A model generated the notes under the pieces. That model had not been told where the DNA came from, searched no databases, and saw only the letters and a program-made list of their open reading frames with translations. Below are positions 7,581-15,437 of a stretch of 64,000 bases of DNA, in pieces. The number at the start of each line of letters is the position of its first letter. The stretch's first letter is position 1. The position numbers and the translations under genes were made by a program. Source of the stretch: Oscillospiraceae bacterium (GTDB lineage Bacteria; Bacillota; Clostridia; Oscillospirales; Ruminococcaceae); NCBI GenBank assembly GCA_017461565.1, contig JAFTXQ010000015.1:22825-86824 (forward strand), written 5' to 3'.

Positions 7581-9701
7581 ATGGGACTTACCGCAGCATC
7601 GACAGGGGCGGCCGCACAGGACAAGGGTGCTTGTCTGCGCAGGCGCACGCCCGAGGAAAGGATAATAGCGATAGCAGGGAATCCTAACGTAGGAAAAAGC
7701 ACACTGTTCAACGCCCTGACGGGAATGAACCAGCACACAGGCAACTGGGCAGGAAAGACCGTAGCGCTTGCGCAGGGAAGGTATAAAGGTCATATCATGG
7801 TGGACCTGCCTGGAACATATTCGCTGCTGCCGCACTCCGCCGAAGAGGAGGTCGCCCGAAGCTTCATCTGCCTTGAAAAGCCCGACCTTTGTATTGTGGT
7901 GTGCGATGCTGCCTGCCTTGAGCGCAGCATGAACCTTGTGCTTCAGGTGACCGAGATATGCCCAAGGACGATCGTTTGCGTTAACCTTATGGACGAGGCG
8001 AAGCGAAAAGGCATACGCATCGATCTTGAGCTGCTGTCATATCGGCTGGGCGTGCCTGTCTGCGGCACCTCGGCAAGGGACAGAAAGACGCTTGCGGCAC
8101 TGACTGCGACAATAGACCGCAGTGCAGACAAAGACCTTTCGCCACGCAGGATACAATACACTGCGCCGATAGAAACGGCGGTGGCGGTGTTGGAGCCTGT
8201 AATAAAACGGGAGCTTCATCTGAAACAGGAGGCAAGGTTTCTGGCGCTGCGGCTTCTTGAGGGGGACGCAGCAATAGTGGAGGAGGCGGCGAAGAAAGCG
8301 GGAGCTTCTCGGTTGCCTGAAGAGGTGATACAAGCGGCGGAGCGTGGCCGTGAGATGCTTGCCGCCGAGGGACTCACCGCCGACAGGCTGCGTGACACGC
8401 TGGTATCCTGTATAATACGCAATGCGGAGGATGTATGCCGTGGCGCAGTGAACTATCACAGCACAGATCATTTGCAGCGTGACCGCCGTGCCGACAGGAT
8501 ACTTACGAGCCGTGCTTTCGGCTATCCGATAATGATACTGCTGCTTCTGGCGGTATTCTGGCTGACCATAACAGGGGCAAACTATCCGTCGCAGCTGCTT
8601 TCCGAGGGATTGTTCTTTCTGGGCGACAGGCTTTCTGAGCTTATCACAGCGGCGGGCGCTCCCGAATGGCTGAGGGGCATCATAGTTGACGGAGCATACA
8701 AAGTGCTTGCATGGGTGGTATCTGTCATGCTGCCGCCGATGGCGATATTCTTTCCGATGTTCACGCTGCTGGAGGATTCAGGCTATCTGCCACGCATAGC
8801 GTATAATCTCGACAGACCCTTTAAAAGGTGCAGCGCCTGCGGAAAACAGGCGCTGACGATGGCGATGGGCTTCGGCTGCAACGCCGCAGGAGTGGTCGGT
8901 TGCCGCATAATCGACAGCAGGCGTGAGCGGCTTATCGCTATGCTGACAAACAGCTTTGTCCCCTGCAACGGACGCTTTCCCACGATAATTTCACTGATAT
9001 CGATGTTTTTCATCGGTGCGGCAGGAGGTCTTTTCGGCTCTGTGATATCCGCACTGCTGCTAACTTCGGTGATACTTCTCGGTATCGGGATGACGTTTGT
9101 TACTTCGAAGCTGCTGTCGGCAACGATACTTAAAGGCGAGCCGTCCTCGTTCACTCTCGAGCTTCCACCGTACCGCCGTCCGCAGTTCGGCAAGGTGATA
9201 GTGCGGTCGATGCTGGACAGGACGCTGTTCGTACTGGGAAGAGCCGCTGCGGTCGCCGCACCTGCGGGAATAGTGATATGGCTGATGGCAAACGTTACAG
9301 TGGACGGAGCGACGCTCCTTGCCCACTGCACACAGTTTCTCGATCCGTTTGCACGGCTGCTGGGACTTGACGGCGTGATACTGATGGCGTTCATTCTGGG
9401 GCTTCCTGCGAACGAGATAGTTGTGCCTATAATCATCATGGCGTACATGGCGCAGGGCAGCATCACCGAGCTTGATATTGCGGGGATGAGAGAGCTGTTT
9501 GTGGATAACGGATGGACCTGGGTAACAGCAGCCTGCACTATCCTGTTTTCGCTGATGCACTGGCCCTGTTCCACCACCATCCTCACCGTGAAAAAGGAGG
9601 CAGGCGGAGTTAAATGGGCGGTGATCTCAGCGGTACTGCCGACGTTCATAGGAATGGCTGTGTGCTTCGTTTTTGCGCAGTTAGCGGGGATGTTTGTGTA
9701 A
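7581..9701 (+). CDS. feoB: Ferrous iron transport protein B
   Basis: Membrane Fe(II) transporter with an N-terminal G domain, 706 residues. G1 is GNPNVGKST (33-41), G3 DLPG (75-78) and G4 NLMD (near 136), then a helical insertion domain and about eight to eleven membrane helices from about residue 310. Both Gate regions are visible, with Cys-bearing segments GFGCNAAG and FVPCNGR. It forms an operon with feoA. The N-terminus before the G domain is about 25 residues longer than in many FeoB proteins, but no better internal start is seen. Confidence 0.96.
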   Translation: MGLTAASTGAAAQDKGACLRRRTPEERIIAIAGNPNVGKSTLFNALTGMNQHTGNWAGKTVALAQGRYKGHIMVDLPGTYSLLPHSAEEEVARSFICLEKPDLCIVVCDAACLERSMNLVLQVTEICPRTIVCVNLMDEAKRKGIRIDLELLSYRLGVPVCGTSARDRKTLAALTATIDRSADKDLSPRRIQYTAPIETAVAVLEPVIKRELHLKQEARFLALRLLEGDAAIVEEAAKKAGASRLPEEVIQAAERGREMLAAEGLTADRLRDTLVSCIIRNAEDVCRGAVNYHSTDHLQRDRRADRILTSRAFGYPIMILLLLAVFWLTITGANYPSQLLSEGLFFLGDRLSELITAAGAPEWLRGIIVDGAYKVLAWVVSVMLPPMAIFFPMFTLLEDSGYLPRIAYNLDRPFKRCSACGKQALTMAMGFGCNAAGVVGCRIIDSRRERLIAMLTNSFVPCNGRFPTIISLISMFFIGAAGGLFGSVISALLLTSVILLGIGMTFVTSKLLSATILKGEPSSFTLELPPYRRPQFGKVIVRSMLDRTLFVLGRAAAVAAPAGIVIWLMANVTVDGATLLAHCTQFLDPFARLLGLDGVILMAFILGLPANEIVVPIIIMAYMAQGSITELDIAGMRELFVDNGWTWVTAACTILFSLMHWPCSTTILTVKKEAGGVKWAVISAVLPTFIGMAVCFVFAQLAGMFV

Positions 9702-9708
9702 AAAACGC

Positions 9709-9737
9709 TTGACATCAGTGCTGTAATATGATATACT
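9709..9737 (+). promoter_or_regulatory. Sigma-A promoter of the leader peptide-GNAT unit
   Basis: TTGACA, 17-nt spacer, TATACT, only a few bases after the feoB stop. Confidence 0.85.
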
Positions 9738-9801
9738 ATATTATGGTATTTAAAACATCTGTTTTCAAACACCAAAATAACATGAAAGAGAGGTAATAAA
9801 G

Positions 9802-9864
9802 ATGACCTATACAACAAAAAACTCAAACACCATAAGCATTATTACCTCGGTAGTATTAAAGTGA
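9802..9864 (+). CDS. Leader peptide of 20 residues
   Basis: Short ORF (MTYTTKNSNT... ending SVVLK) with a purine-rich RBS just upstream and a stop 18 nt before an intrinsic terminator. It is Thr/Ser/Asn/Ile-rich and has no recognisable domain. Its nucleotides pair with its own RBS region, so translation itself would control folding. It is likely a regulatory leader rather than a functional protein, controlling the GNAT gene downstream. Confidence 0.6.
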   Translation: MTYTTKNSNTISIITSVVLK

Positions 9865-9882
9865 TCATATTATGATACTTTG

Positions 9883-9911
9883 AGCCGCGGCAGTTTTGCT
9901 GCGGCTTTTTT
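9883..9911 (+). terminator. Intrinsic terminator inside the attenuator
   Basis: A 9-bp GC-rich stem (AGCCGCGGC/GCTGCGGCT, one G-U), 6-nt loop and six T, placed between the leader peptide and the GNAT gene. Confidence 0.85.
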
Positions 9912-9991
9912 GCGCCCAAAATCGGGTTGGACGTGTTAAATCCTGCAGCCTCTGCGGTCGTATTACCGAGGAAAACACCAAGAGGAGGAAA

Positions 9992-10078
9992 ATGATCATG
10001 GATAACCAAGACTCACAATGCACATTTTTACAGCAAAACGGAACTGATCAAACCAACGAAAGGAATATCAAAAAATGA
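9992..10078 (+). CDS. Small ORF translationally coupled to the GNAT gene
   Basis: A 28-residue hydrophilic ORF with a strong AGGAGG RBS (9983-9988). Its stop overlaps the GNAT start as ATGA. It is rich in Asn, Gln and Thr and resembles no family I know. It may be a coupling peptide that delivers ribosomes to the GNAT gene. A weaker RBS (AAAGGA) also lies directly before the GNAT start. Confidence 0.45.
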   Translation: MIMDNQDSQCTFLQQNGTDQTNERNIKK

Positions 10079-11034
10079 ATATTACTATTGAAAAATTCAC
10101 TGAAAACCATATAGGCGAAGCACTCAGCCTTTTTGAATGCGAATTTCAGGAGGAAGCCAGACACTGCCCCGATCTGCCACAGGAGGATTTCACTGAACGG
10201 CTTACAGGAGTGCTTCACTGGCTATGCGGACAACCATACGGAAAAGCCGCTTTTGACAACGGAAGATTGATTGGATATCTTATTTTTGCAGGTCCATGGG
10301 AAGGTTTCTTCGGGGATGTCAGGGGTGTGTTCTCTCCTCTGGGCGGCAGTGCTTTTTCCTTTGATGCAAAGGACAGAGGCAGGATTGCTTCGTTGTTGTT
10401 CGAAAGCGTTTCTCAGGAATTCGTTGGCGACGGAGTATATAGCTGTGCACTGTCACGATTCGCCCACGATGCGGATATCACCCGTTCATTAGTGCTTAAC
10501 GGTTTCGGGATACGCTGTTCAGACGCTGTACGGAAAATTTCAGAACTTACTCTGTCATATAGTTCAGACGAAGTGCGTTTCAGTGAATTGCCCATAAGCG
10601 AGTTTGGACGAATAAGAAAATTAAGGCACGGTCTTGTGAAGCATCTTGAAAAAGCTCCGATATTCTATCCGACTGACATGGAGCGTTTCGATGAATGGTT
10701 TGCGAAAGAAGATATGCGAGTTTTTATCGCAGAGACAAAGGGTAAAACCGTGGGATTTATTTCATTGGATGATGATGCGGAAAACTTCATTACCGAACAC
10801 AGCGGAATGAAGAATATATGCGGCGCATATTTTGATGAAAAGTATCGCGGAAAAGGTATCGCACAGGATCTGCTTGCTTTTATCTGTGACACCTTGAGAA
10901 CAGAGGAAGTAACGCATCTGGGCGTTGACTGCGAAACACTTAACCCTACCGCACTTAACTTCTGGGGAAAGTACTTCACTCCATACACTTACTCTTTTGC
11001 AAGACGGATAGATGAGCGCATCGGGAAAAACTGA
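10075..11034 (+). CDS. GNAT family N-acetyltransferase, two-domain
   Basis: Protein of 319 residues that appears to hold two GNAT folds in tandem. The C-terminal one (about 165-310) has the acetyl-CoA motif A as DEKYRGKGIAQDLL. The N-terminal half (about 1-150) is more degenerate, lacks a clear Q/RxxGxG/A loop and probably has a structural or substrate-binding role. The substrate is unknown. Expression is likely controlled by the upstream leader peptide and terminator, an arrangement often seen for genes answering translation inhibitors. A role in drug modification is therefore possible but unproven. Confidence 0.85.
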   Translation: MNITIEKFTENHIGEALSLFECEFQEEARHCPDLPQEDFTERLTGVLHWLCGQPYGKAAFDNGRLIGYLIFAGPWEGFFGDVRGVFSPLGGSAFSFDAKDRGRIASLLFESVSQEFVGDGVYSCALSRFAHDADITRSLVLNGFGIRCSDAVRKISELTLSYSSDEVRFSELPISEFGRIRKLRHGLVKHLEKAPIFYPTDMERFDEWFAKEDMRVFIAETKGKTVGFISLDDDAENFITEHSGMKNICGAYFDEKYRGKGIAQDLLAFICDTLRTEEVTHLGVDCETLNPTALNFWGKYFTPYTYSFARRIDERIGKN

Positions 11035-11046
11035 ACTGCAAAACAA

Positions 11047-11070
11047 AAACTCCCCCTGACGGGGGAGTTT
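11047..11070. terminator. Bidirectional terminator between GNAT gene and gap
   Basis: A 10-bp perfect stem AAACTCCCCC/GGGGGAGTTT with a TGAC loop lies between converging genes. Confidence 0.88.
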
Positions 11071-11089
11071 AATGTTTTCCGTTTAAGGA

Positions 11090-12124
11090 TTAAAGCTCTG
11101 CGAAGTACTTGATTGTTCTTACCATCTGAGATGTGTAGGAATTCTCGTTGTCGTACCAGGAAACTACCTGTACCTCGTACAGATCGTCAGCGATCTTAGC
11201 TACCATTGTCTGAGTAGCATCGAACAGAGAACCGTATGTCATACCGATAACGTCGGAAGATACGATCTGATCCTCGTTGTAGCCGTAGGAAGCGGAAGCA
11301 GCAGCCTTCATAGCAGCGTTGATGCCGTCCTTTGTTACGTCTGTGCCCTTAACAACAGCTGTGAGGATTGTTGTGGAACCTGTGGGAACAGGAACTCTCT
11401 GTGCAGAACCGATCAGCTTGCCGTTCAGCTCAGGGATTACAAGGCCGATAGCCTTAGCAGCACCTGTGGAGTTGGGAACGATGTTAGCAGCGCCTGCACG
11501 TGCTCTTCTCAGGTCGCCCTTTCTGTGAGGACCGTCGAGGATCATCTGGTCGCCTGTGTAAGCGTGGATTGTGCTCATGATACCGGACTGGATGGGAGCA
11601 TAATCGTTCAGTGCCTTAGCCATGGGAGCGAGGCAGTTTGTTGTGCAGGAAGCAGCGGAGATGATTGTGTCATCCTTTGTAAGTGTGTTCTCGTTTACGG
11701 AGAATACGATTGTGGGGAGGTCGTTGCCTGCGGGAGCAGAGATAACAACCTTCTTAGCACCTGCGTCGATGTGAGCCTGTGCCTTGTCCTTGGAGCAGTA
11801 GAAGCCTGTGCACTCGAGAACTACGTCAACGCCGATCTCGCCCCAGGGGAGCTCAGCAGCGTTAGCCTTAGCATAGATCTTCAGTGTCTTGCCGTCAACT
11901 GTGATTGTACCAGCCTCGTCATCAGCGGAAACTGTGTGAAGGTTCTCACCCATCTTGCCGCAGTAGCCGCCCTGAGCGGTATCATACTTGAGCAGGTGAG
12001 CCAGCATAGAGGGCTTTGTCAGGTCGTTGATAGCTACTACATCGTAACCCTCAGCGCCGAACATCTGTCTGAACGCAAGGCGTCCGATACGGCCGAAACC
12101 ATTAATTGCAACTTTAACTGCCAT
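11090..12124 (-). CDS. gap: Glyceraldehyde-3-phosphate dehydrogenase
   Basis: Glycolytic enzyme that oxidises glyceraldehyde-3-phosphate with phosphate and NAD; 344 residues from the chosen start. The Rossmann motif INGFGRIGR is at 7-15 and the catalytic Cys160 lies in [12 protein letters not shown]. The segment [15 protein letters not shown] closes the catalytic domain. The start [11 protein letters not shown] is preferred over an upstream in-frame ATG because an AGGAGG RBS (12133-12138) precedes it. Biased, regular codon use suits high expression. It is a single-gene unit with its own promoter. Confidence 0.97.
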   Translation of the reverse strand: MAVKVAINGFGRIGRLAFRQMFGAEGYDVVAINDLTKPSMLAHLLKYDTAQGGYCGKMGENLHTVSADDEAGTITVDGKTLKIYAKANAAELPWGEIGVDVVLECTGFYCSKDKAQAHIDAGAKKVVISAPAGNDLPTIVFSVNENTLTKDDTIISAASCTTNCLAPMAKALNDYAPIQSGIMSTIHAYTGDQMILDGPHRKGDLRRARAGAANIVPNSTGAAKAIGLVIPELNGKLIGSAQRVPVPTGSTTILTAVVKGTDVTKDGINAAMKAAASASYGYNEDQIVSSDVIGMTYGSLFDATQTMVAKIADDLYEVQVVSWYDNENSYTSQMVRTIKYFAEL

Positions 12125-12204
12125 TGGAATATTCCTCCTGAATTTTCCGGAAGTGGGAGCGACCCACATTCCTAATAATATTTGATATATATCATATCAC
12201 AATT

Positions 12205-12233
12205 ATTATACTAAAAAAATCCGATTTAATCAA
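12205..12233 (-). promoter_or_regulatory. Sigma-A promoter of gap
   Basis: On the minus strand TTGATT, 17 nt, TATAAT, about 80 nt upstream of the gap start. Confidence 0.75.
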
Positions 12234-12376
12234 GATGTTTGTCTAAAATTTATCATAAAACTTAGTAAAAATCTTGCGAAAGTTTTTGTGCATCTTTCAC
12301 AATGAATTGCATTTTTAAATGTGCAATATACAAAAATATATCGAACAACGCCTATTTTATAAAAAGAAAAGTCAGG

Positions 12377-12405
12377 TCATACATCTGTGAAAGAGTGCAT
12401 ATACT
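12377..12405 (+). promoter_or_regulatory. Possible sigma-E-type sporulation promoter
   Basis: TCATACA, 14-nt spacer, CATATACT resembles the mother-cell sigma-E consensus in both boxes and spacing. It lies about 20 nt before the start of the SpoIIM-like gene, leaving a very short leader. Confidence 0.4.
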
Positions 12406-12424
12406 CCAACAAAGGAGTGATAAC

Positions 12425-13207
12425 ATGGAGGAACTGCTTGCAGAGAAAAAAACGGAGCACCCTATACTCACAGGGATACAAACGGTAAGCGATACCGAGG
12501 AGCTTCACAGCGGACGCATCTACATAATGGATAGGCGTAGCCCTGCGGCGGACAAGTCGGACGCTCCTGCCGAGGCAAACGATGAACGGTCCGACGAAAA
12601 TGCGCAGGAAGACGGGCCGCCGTCACAGATGGACGAGGCTCCACGTGCAGAGAGCCTTACAAGAGCCGCACAGATACATCATGAGGGCTGTACTGCGCTT
12701 TGTGCGGTGTTTGCGGTCATAGGGACTATTGCAGGGATTATTATTGCGCTGGCGTTTCCGCTGCACGGGAGCGACTTTACAGCTCTTGCGGAACCGTCTG
12801 ATATCGGCTTTGCGGCGGCGTTTTTCGAGAGGCTGCGGCAGTGCGGAGCTTTCCTGCTGGCGGCATACCTGCTGGGATATTTTGCGGCAGGCGGCGTGGT
12901 GGTATGGCTAGTTCCGCTGGTATATGGAATGGGCGCAGGGCTTTCGTGCGCAGGCGGTATTGCCGCAGGCGGCTCCGTTGCCGCAGTGCTTCCGTGGGTG
13001 GTATGTCTTGCACTTGTGGTCAGTGCCTCGGCGGCGTCATGGGAGTTCTCCTCGGTGCTGCTGCGGCTGATATCAGGGCGCAGCGGCAGCGTCATCACAC
13101 GTGGATCTGCGGCGTACAGCTATAACCTGCGCTTCGGAGTGTATATGCTTGTGCTGCTGGCTATTTCCATAGCTGAGGCTGCGGCAAGGACAGCGTTTCA
13201 GGGGTAA
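12425..13207 (+). CDS. Membrane protein, SpoIIM-like (DUF95 type)
   Basis: A 260-residue protein counted from an ATG behind AAAGGAGTG. The first 85 or so residues are charged and low in complexity (Glu/Asp/Ala). The remainder has about five hydrophobic helices (about 95-260), including a Gly-rich pair (GYFAAGGVVVW, VYGMGAGLSCAGG). Overall layout and the sigma-E-like promoter fit stage II sporulation protein M, which helps engulfment by working with SpoIID/SpoIIP. The cytoplasmic extension is unusual and sequence identity to SpoIIM is not obvious by eye, so this is a tentative call. Confidence 0.55.
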   Translation: MEELLAEKKTEHPILTGIQTVSDTEELHSGRIYIMDRRSPAADKSDAPAEANDERSDENAQEDGPPSQMDEAPRAESLTRAAQIHHEGCTALCAVFAVIGTIAGIIIALAFPLHGSDFTALAEPSDIGFAAAFFERLRQCGAFLLAAYLLGYFAAGGVVVWLVPLVYGMGAGLSCAGGIAAGGSVAAVLPWVVCLALVVSASAASWEFSSVLLRLISGRSGSVITRGSAAYSYNLRFGVYMLVLLAISIAEAAARTAFQG

Positions 13208-13277
13208 CTCTTTTCGGTATCCTGCATATAATAGGTATAAAGGCATTCTGCCCTGACTTATTTTCGGAGGTACTTAT

Positions 13278-14549
13278 ATGACGATCTATACAGTGGAGAG
13301 CGGCGACAGCATAAACAGCATTGCACGGCGCTTCGGAATATCGCCGCTGCGCATAGCTGCGGACAACGGTCTGCGTAATCCGTCACAGCTTGCTGTGGGA
13401 CAGAGCCTGTACATAGGTGCAGACAATATCAGATACGTATTGCAGCAGGGGCAGACCCTGTACTCGGTCTCGCAGGAATACGGCGTTCCGCTTGAAGCGC
13501 TGATAGAGGCAAATCCGACCCTTAATCCGCTGAATATCCGGGCAGGAACGACAGTTAACATCCCTGTTGAACAGCCCGAAAGGCGAACGGCGGTGGTGAA
13601 TGGCTATGCCTATCCCACTATAACCGACTCATCGCTTAATTGTGTGCTTCCGTTTCTCAGCTTCATCAGTCCTTTCAGCTATTCTATGACGCCGCAGGCA
13701 GATCTTATTGCGCCCGATGACAGCGACCTGCTTTATCGTGCCGTTAGCTCCGCCGTTATGCCTATGATGGTGATGACGAATATCTACGACGGCAGCTTCA
13801 GCACCGAAACGCTTTCGGCAGTGCTGGGCGATGAGGAGCTTCAGGAGAAGCTGATAGCTAATATCCTCGAAGAGGTACGCAACAAGAACTATTACGGCGT
13901 TAATATGGATATGGAATATATCTCGCCCGACGACCGTGAGCGCTACAACAGCTTTTTGCGTGAGTTGACCGATAGGCTACACTCGGCTGGATACATCCTT
14001 ACTGTCGCTCTTGCTCCGAAGATATCAGCCGACCAGCAGGGACTGCTGTACGAGGCACACGATTATGCGGTGCAGGGAGAGATTGCGGATTATGTGATCC
14101 TGATGACATACGAGTGGGGATTTACTTATGGCGAGCCGAGGGCGGTGTCGCCGATAGACGAGGTGCGCAAGGTGCTGGACTACGCCGTGACTGAGATACC
14201 GCCTGCAAAGCTTTTGATGAGTATGCCGAACTACGGTTATGACTGGACCCTTCCCTACACCCGCGGCACAGCGGCAAAGAGCATAGGCTTCACTGCGGCG
14301 ACAGAGCTTGCACTGCGGTACAAAGCGGAAATAATGTTCGATGAAAAGTCGCAGACGCCGTACTTCAACTATACCGACGCTGAAGGCGCCGCCCATGTCG
14401 TATGGTTCGACGATCCTCACAGCATATACGAAAAGCTTCTTCTTGTTGATGAGTATGACCTTGCAGGCGTAAGCTGGTGGACGGTGAACCGTTGCTATGT
14501 CCCTGCATGGCTCATCATGCAGGAGCTTTTTGAGATACAGAAGATATAA
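13278..14549 (+). CDS. LysM-GH18 protein, spore cortex-lytic/germination type (YaaH/SleL-like)
   Basis: A 423-residue protein without a signal peptide. Two LysM peptidoglycan-binding domains (about 2-46 and 51-96) are followed by a GH18 domain (about 105-420). The GH18 active-site strand reads GVNMDMEY, with Glu213 as the catalytic acid in the DxE pair. Such proteins cut cortex fragments as N-acetylglucosaminidases and coat-associate in spores of bacilli and clostridia. Absence of a signal peptide fits delivery to the spore coat rather than secretion. A GGAGG RBS precedes the start. Confidence 0.88.
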   Translation: MTIYTVESGDSINSIARRFGISPLRIAADNGLRNPSQLAVGQSLYIGADNIRYVLQQGQTLYSVSQEYGVPLEALIEANPTLNPLNIRAGTTVNIPVEQPERRTAVVNGYAYPTITDSSLNCVLPFLSFISPFSYSMTPQADLIAPDDSDLLYRAVSSAVMPMMVMTNIYDGSFSTETLSAVLGDEELQEKLIANILEEVRNKNYYGVNMDMEYISPDDRERYNSFLRELTDRLHSAGYILTVALAPKISADQQGLLYEAHDYAVQGEIADYVILMTYEWGFTYGEPRAVSPIDEVRKVLDYAVTEIPPAKLLMSMPNYGYDWTLPYTRGTAAKSIGFTAATELALRYKAEIMFDEKSQTPYFNYTDAEGAAHVVWFDDPHSIYEKLLLVDEYDLAGVSWWTVNRCYVPAWLIMQELFEIQKI

Positions 14550-14661
14550 GGAGATCTGCGCACGATCTCTATGCGGTATTGCCATAGTATTCCTCCATAA
14601 AAGAATAATCCCCCGTATATCTGTAATAATAAGGTAAAAAGATGATGCGGGGGAAAGTTCT

Positions 14662-15327
14662 ATGTCAATAAAAGCGATAGATATATGCAAGCACTATAAT
14701 GTAGGCGGTACGCTGGTCCGTGCGCTTGACGGGGTGAGCCTTGATATACTTAAGGGCGAATATGTTACCATCACGGGGGTCAGCGGCTCGGGAAAATCCA
14801 CGCTTATGAGCATCCTCGGATGCCTTGATACTCCCACCTCGGGGACATACCTGCTGGATGGCAGCGATGTTTCCTGCCTTACGGACAGGCAGCTCAGCGG
14901 AATACGCAGCAGGAAGATAGGTTTTGTGTTCCAGAGCTTCAATCTTGTGCCGTCGCTGACGGCGGCTGAAAACGTGGAGCTGCCGCTGATATACCGTGGC
15001 GTACCCAAAAATGAGCGCCGCCAACGGGCAAAGGAGGCGCTTGAGATAGTGGGACTTTCCGACCGTGCAAAGCATCGCCCCTCGGAGATGTCGGGCGGGC
15101 AGCAGCAGCGCACCGCCATTGCCCGTGCGATAGCCTCGGACCCATGCATGATACTTGCGGACGAGCCCTGCGGCAATCTGGACAGCAGGAACAGCTCAGA
15201 GGTGATGGAGATACTTTCGGAGCTTAACCGTCATGGAAAGACCATTGTGATGATAACCCATGACGAGCAGGCGGCAAAAAAAGCGCAGCGGCTGATACGT
15301 ATTGCGGACGGAAGAATAGTGACCTGA
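14662..15327 (+). CDS. ABC transporter ATP-binding protein, MacB/LolD type
   Basis: ATPase of 221 residues with Walker A GVSGSGKS, Q-loop FQSFNLVPSL, signature MSGGQQQR, Walker B ILADEPCGNLD and switch MITHD. Proteins of this class pair with FtsX-like permeases for extrusion or lipoprotein-type work. Unusually, no permease gene adjoins: the neighbours are the LysM-GH18 gene and copA. It may serve a permease elsewhere. It lies about 110 bp after the previous stop with no clear terminator between. Confidence 0.9.
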   Translation: MSIKAIDICKHYNVGGTLVRALDGVSLDILKGEYVTITGVSGSGKSTLMSILGCLDTPTSGTYLLDGSDVSCLTDRQLSGIRSRKIGFVFQSFNLVPSLTAAENVELPLIYRGVPKNERRQRAKEALEIVGLSDRAKHRPSEMSGGQQQRTAIARAIASDPCMILADEPCGNLDSRNSSEVMEILSELNRHGKTIVMITHDEQAAKKAQRLIRIADGRIVT

Positions 15328-15334
15328 CCACTGC

Positions 15335-15363
15335 TTGACAAACCCTTGAAGCCGCTGTATAAT
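15335..15363 (+). promoter_or_regulatory. Consensus sigma-A promoter of copA
   Basis: TTGACA, 17-nt spacer, TATAAT, just after the ABC ATPase stop. Confidence 0.88.
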
Positions 15364-15390
15364 AACATTCAGATAAAAAATTAGAATGTT
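15364..15390 (+). promoter_or_regulatory. Possible operator at the copA promoter
   Basis: The inverted repeat AACATTC-N13-GAATGTT begins directly after the -10 box and covers the expected start point, the position expected for a repressor site. Which regulator (CsoR, CopY or other) is unknown; no regulator gene is adjacent. Confidence 0.4.
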
Positions 15391-15437
15391 TACTGCGGCT
15401 TATTTTCTGCGGTATCAGACGTTCTGAAAGGGATAAG

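Larger units (their letters stand above)
9790..9971 (+). promoter_or_regulatory. Leader-peptide transcription attenuator
   Basis: The leader RBS region GAGGTAATAA (9790-9799) is perfectly complementary to 9839-9848 inside the leader ORF. The stretch 9845-9852 is also complementary to 9964-9971, beyond the terminator. A near-perfect hairpin (9858-9881) comes next, then the terminator. This is the layout of a translation-dependent attenuator in which ribosome stalling on the leader changes the fold. The mechanism is inferred. Confidence 0.65.

Noticed and set aside
8783-9826. Long minus-strand open frame opposite feoB
   Set aside because: FeoB membrane helices and motifs are intact on the plus strand; the antisense frame has Ser/Thr/Pro-rich shadow composition.
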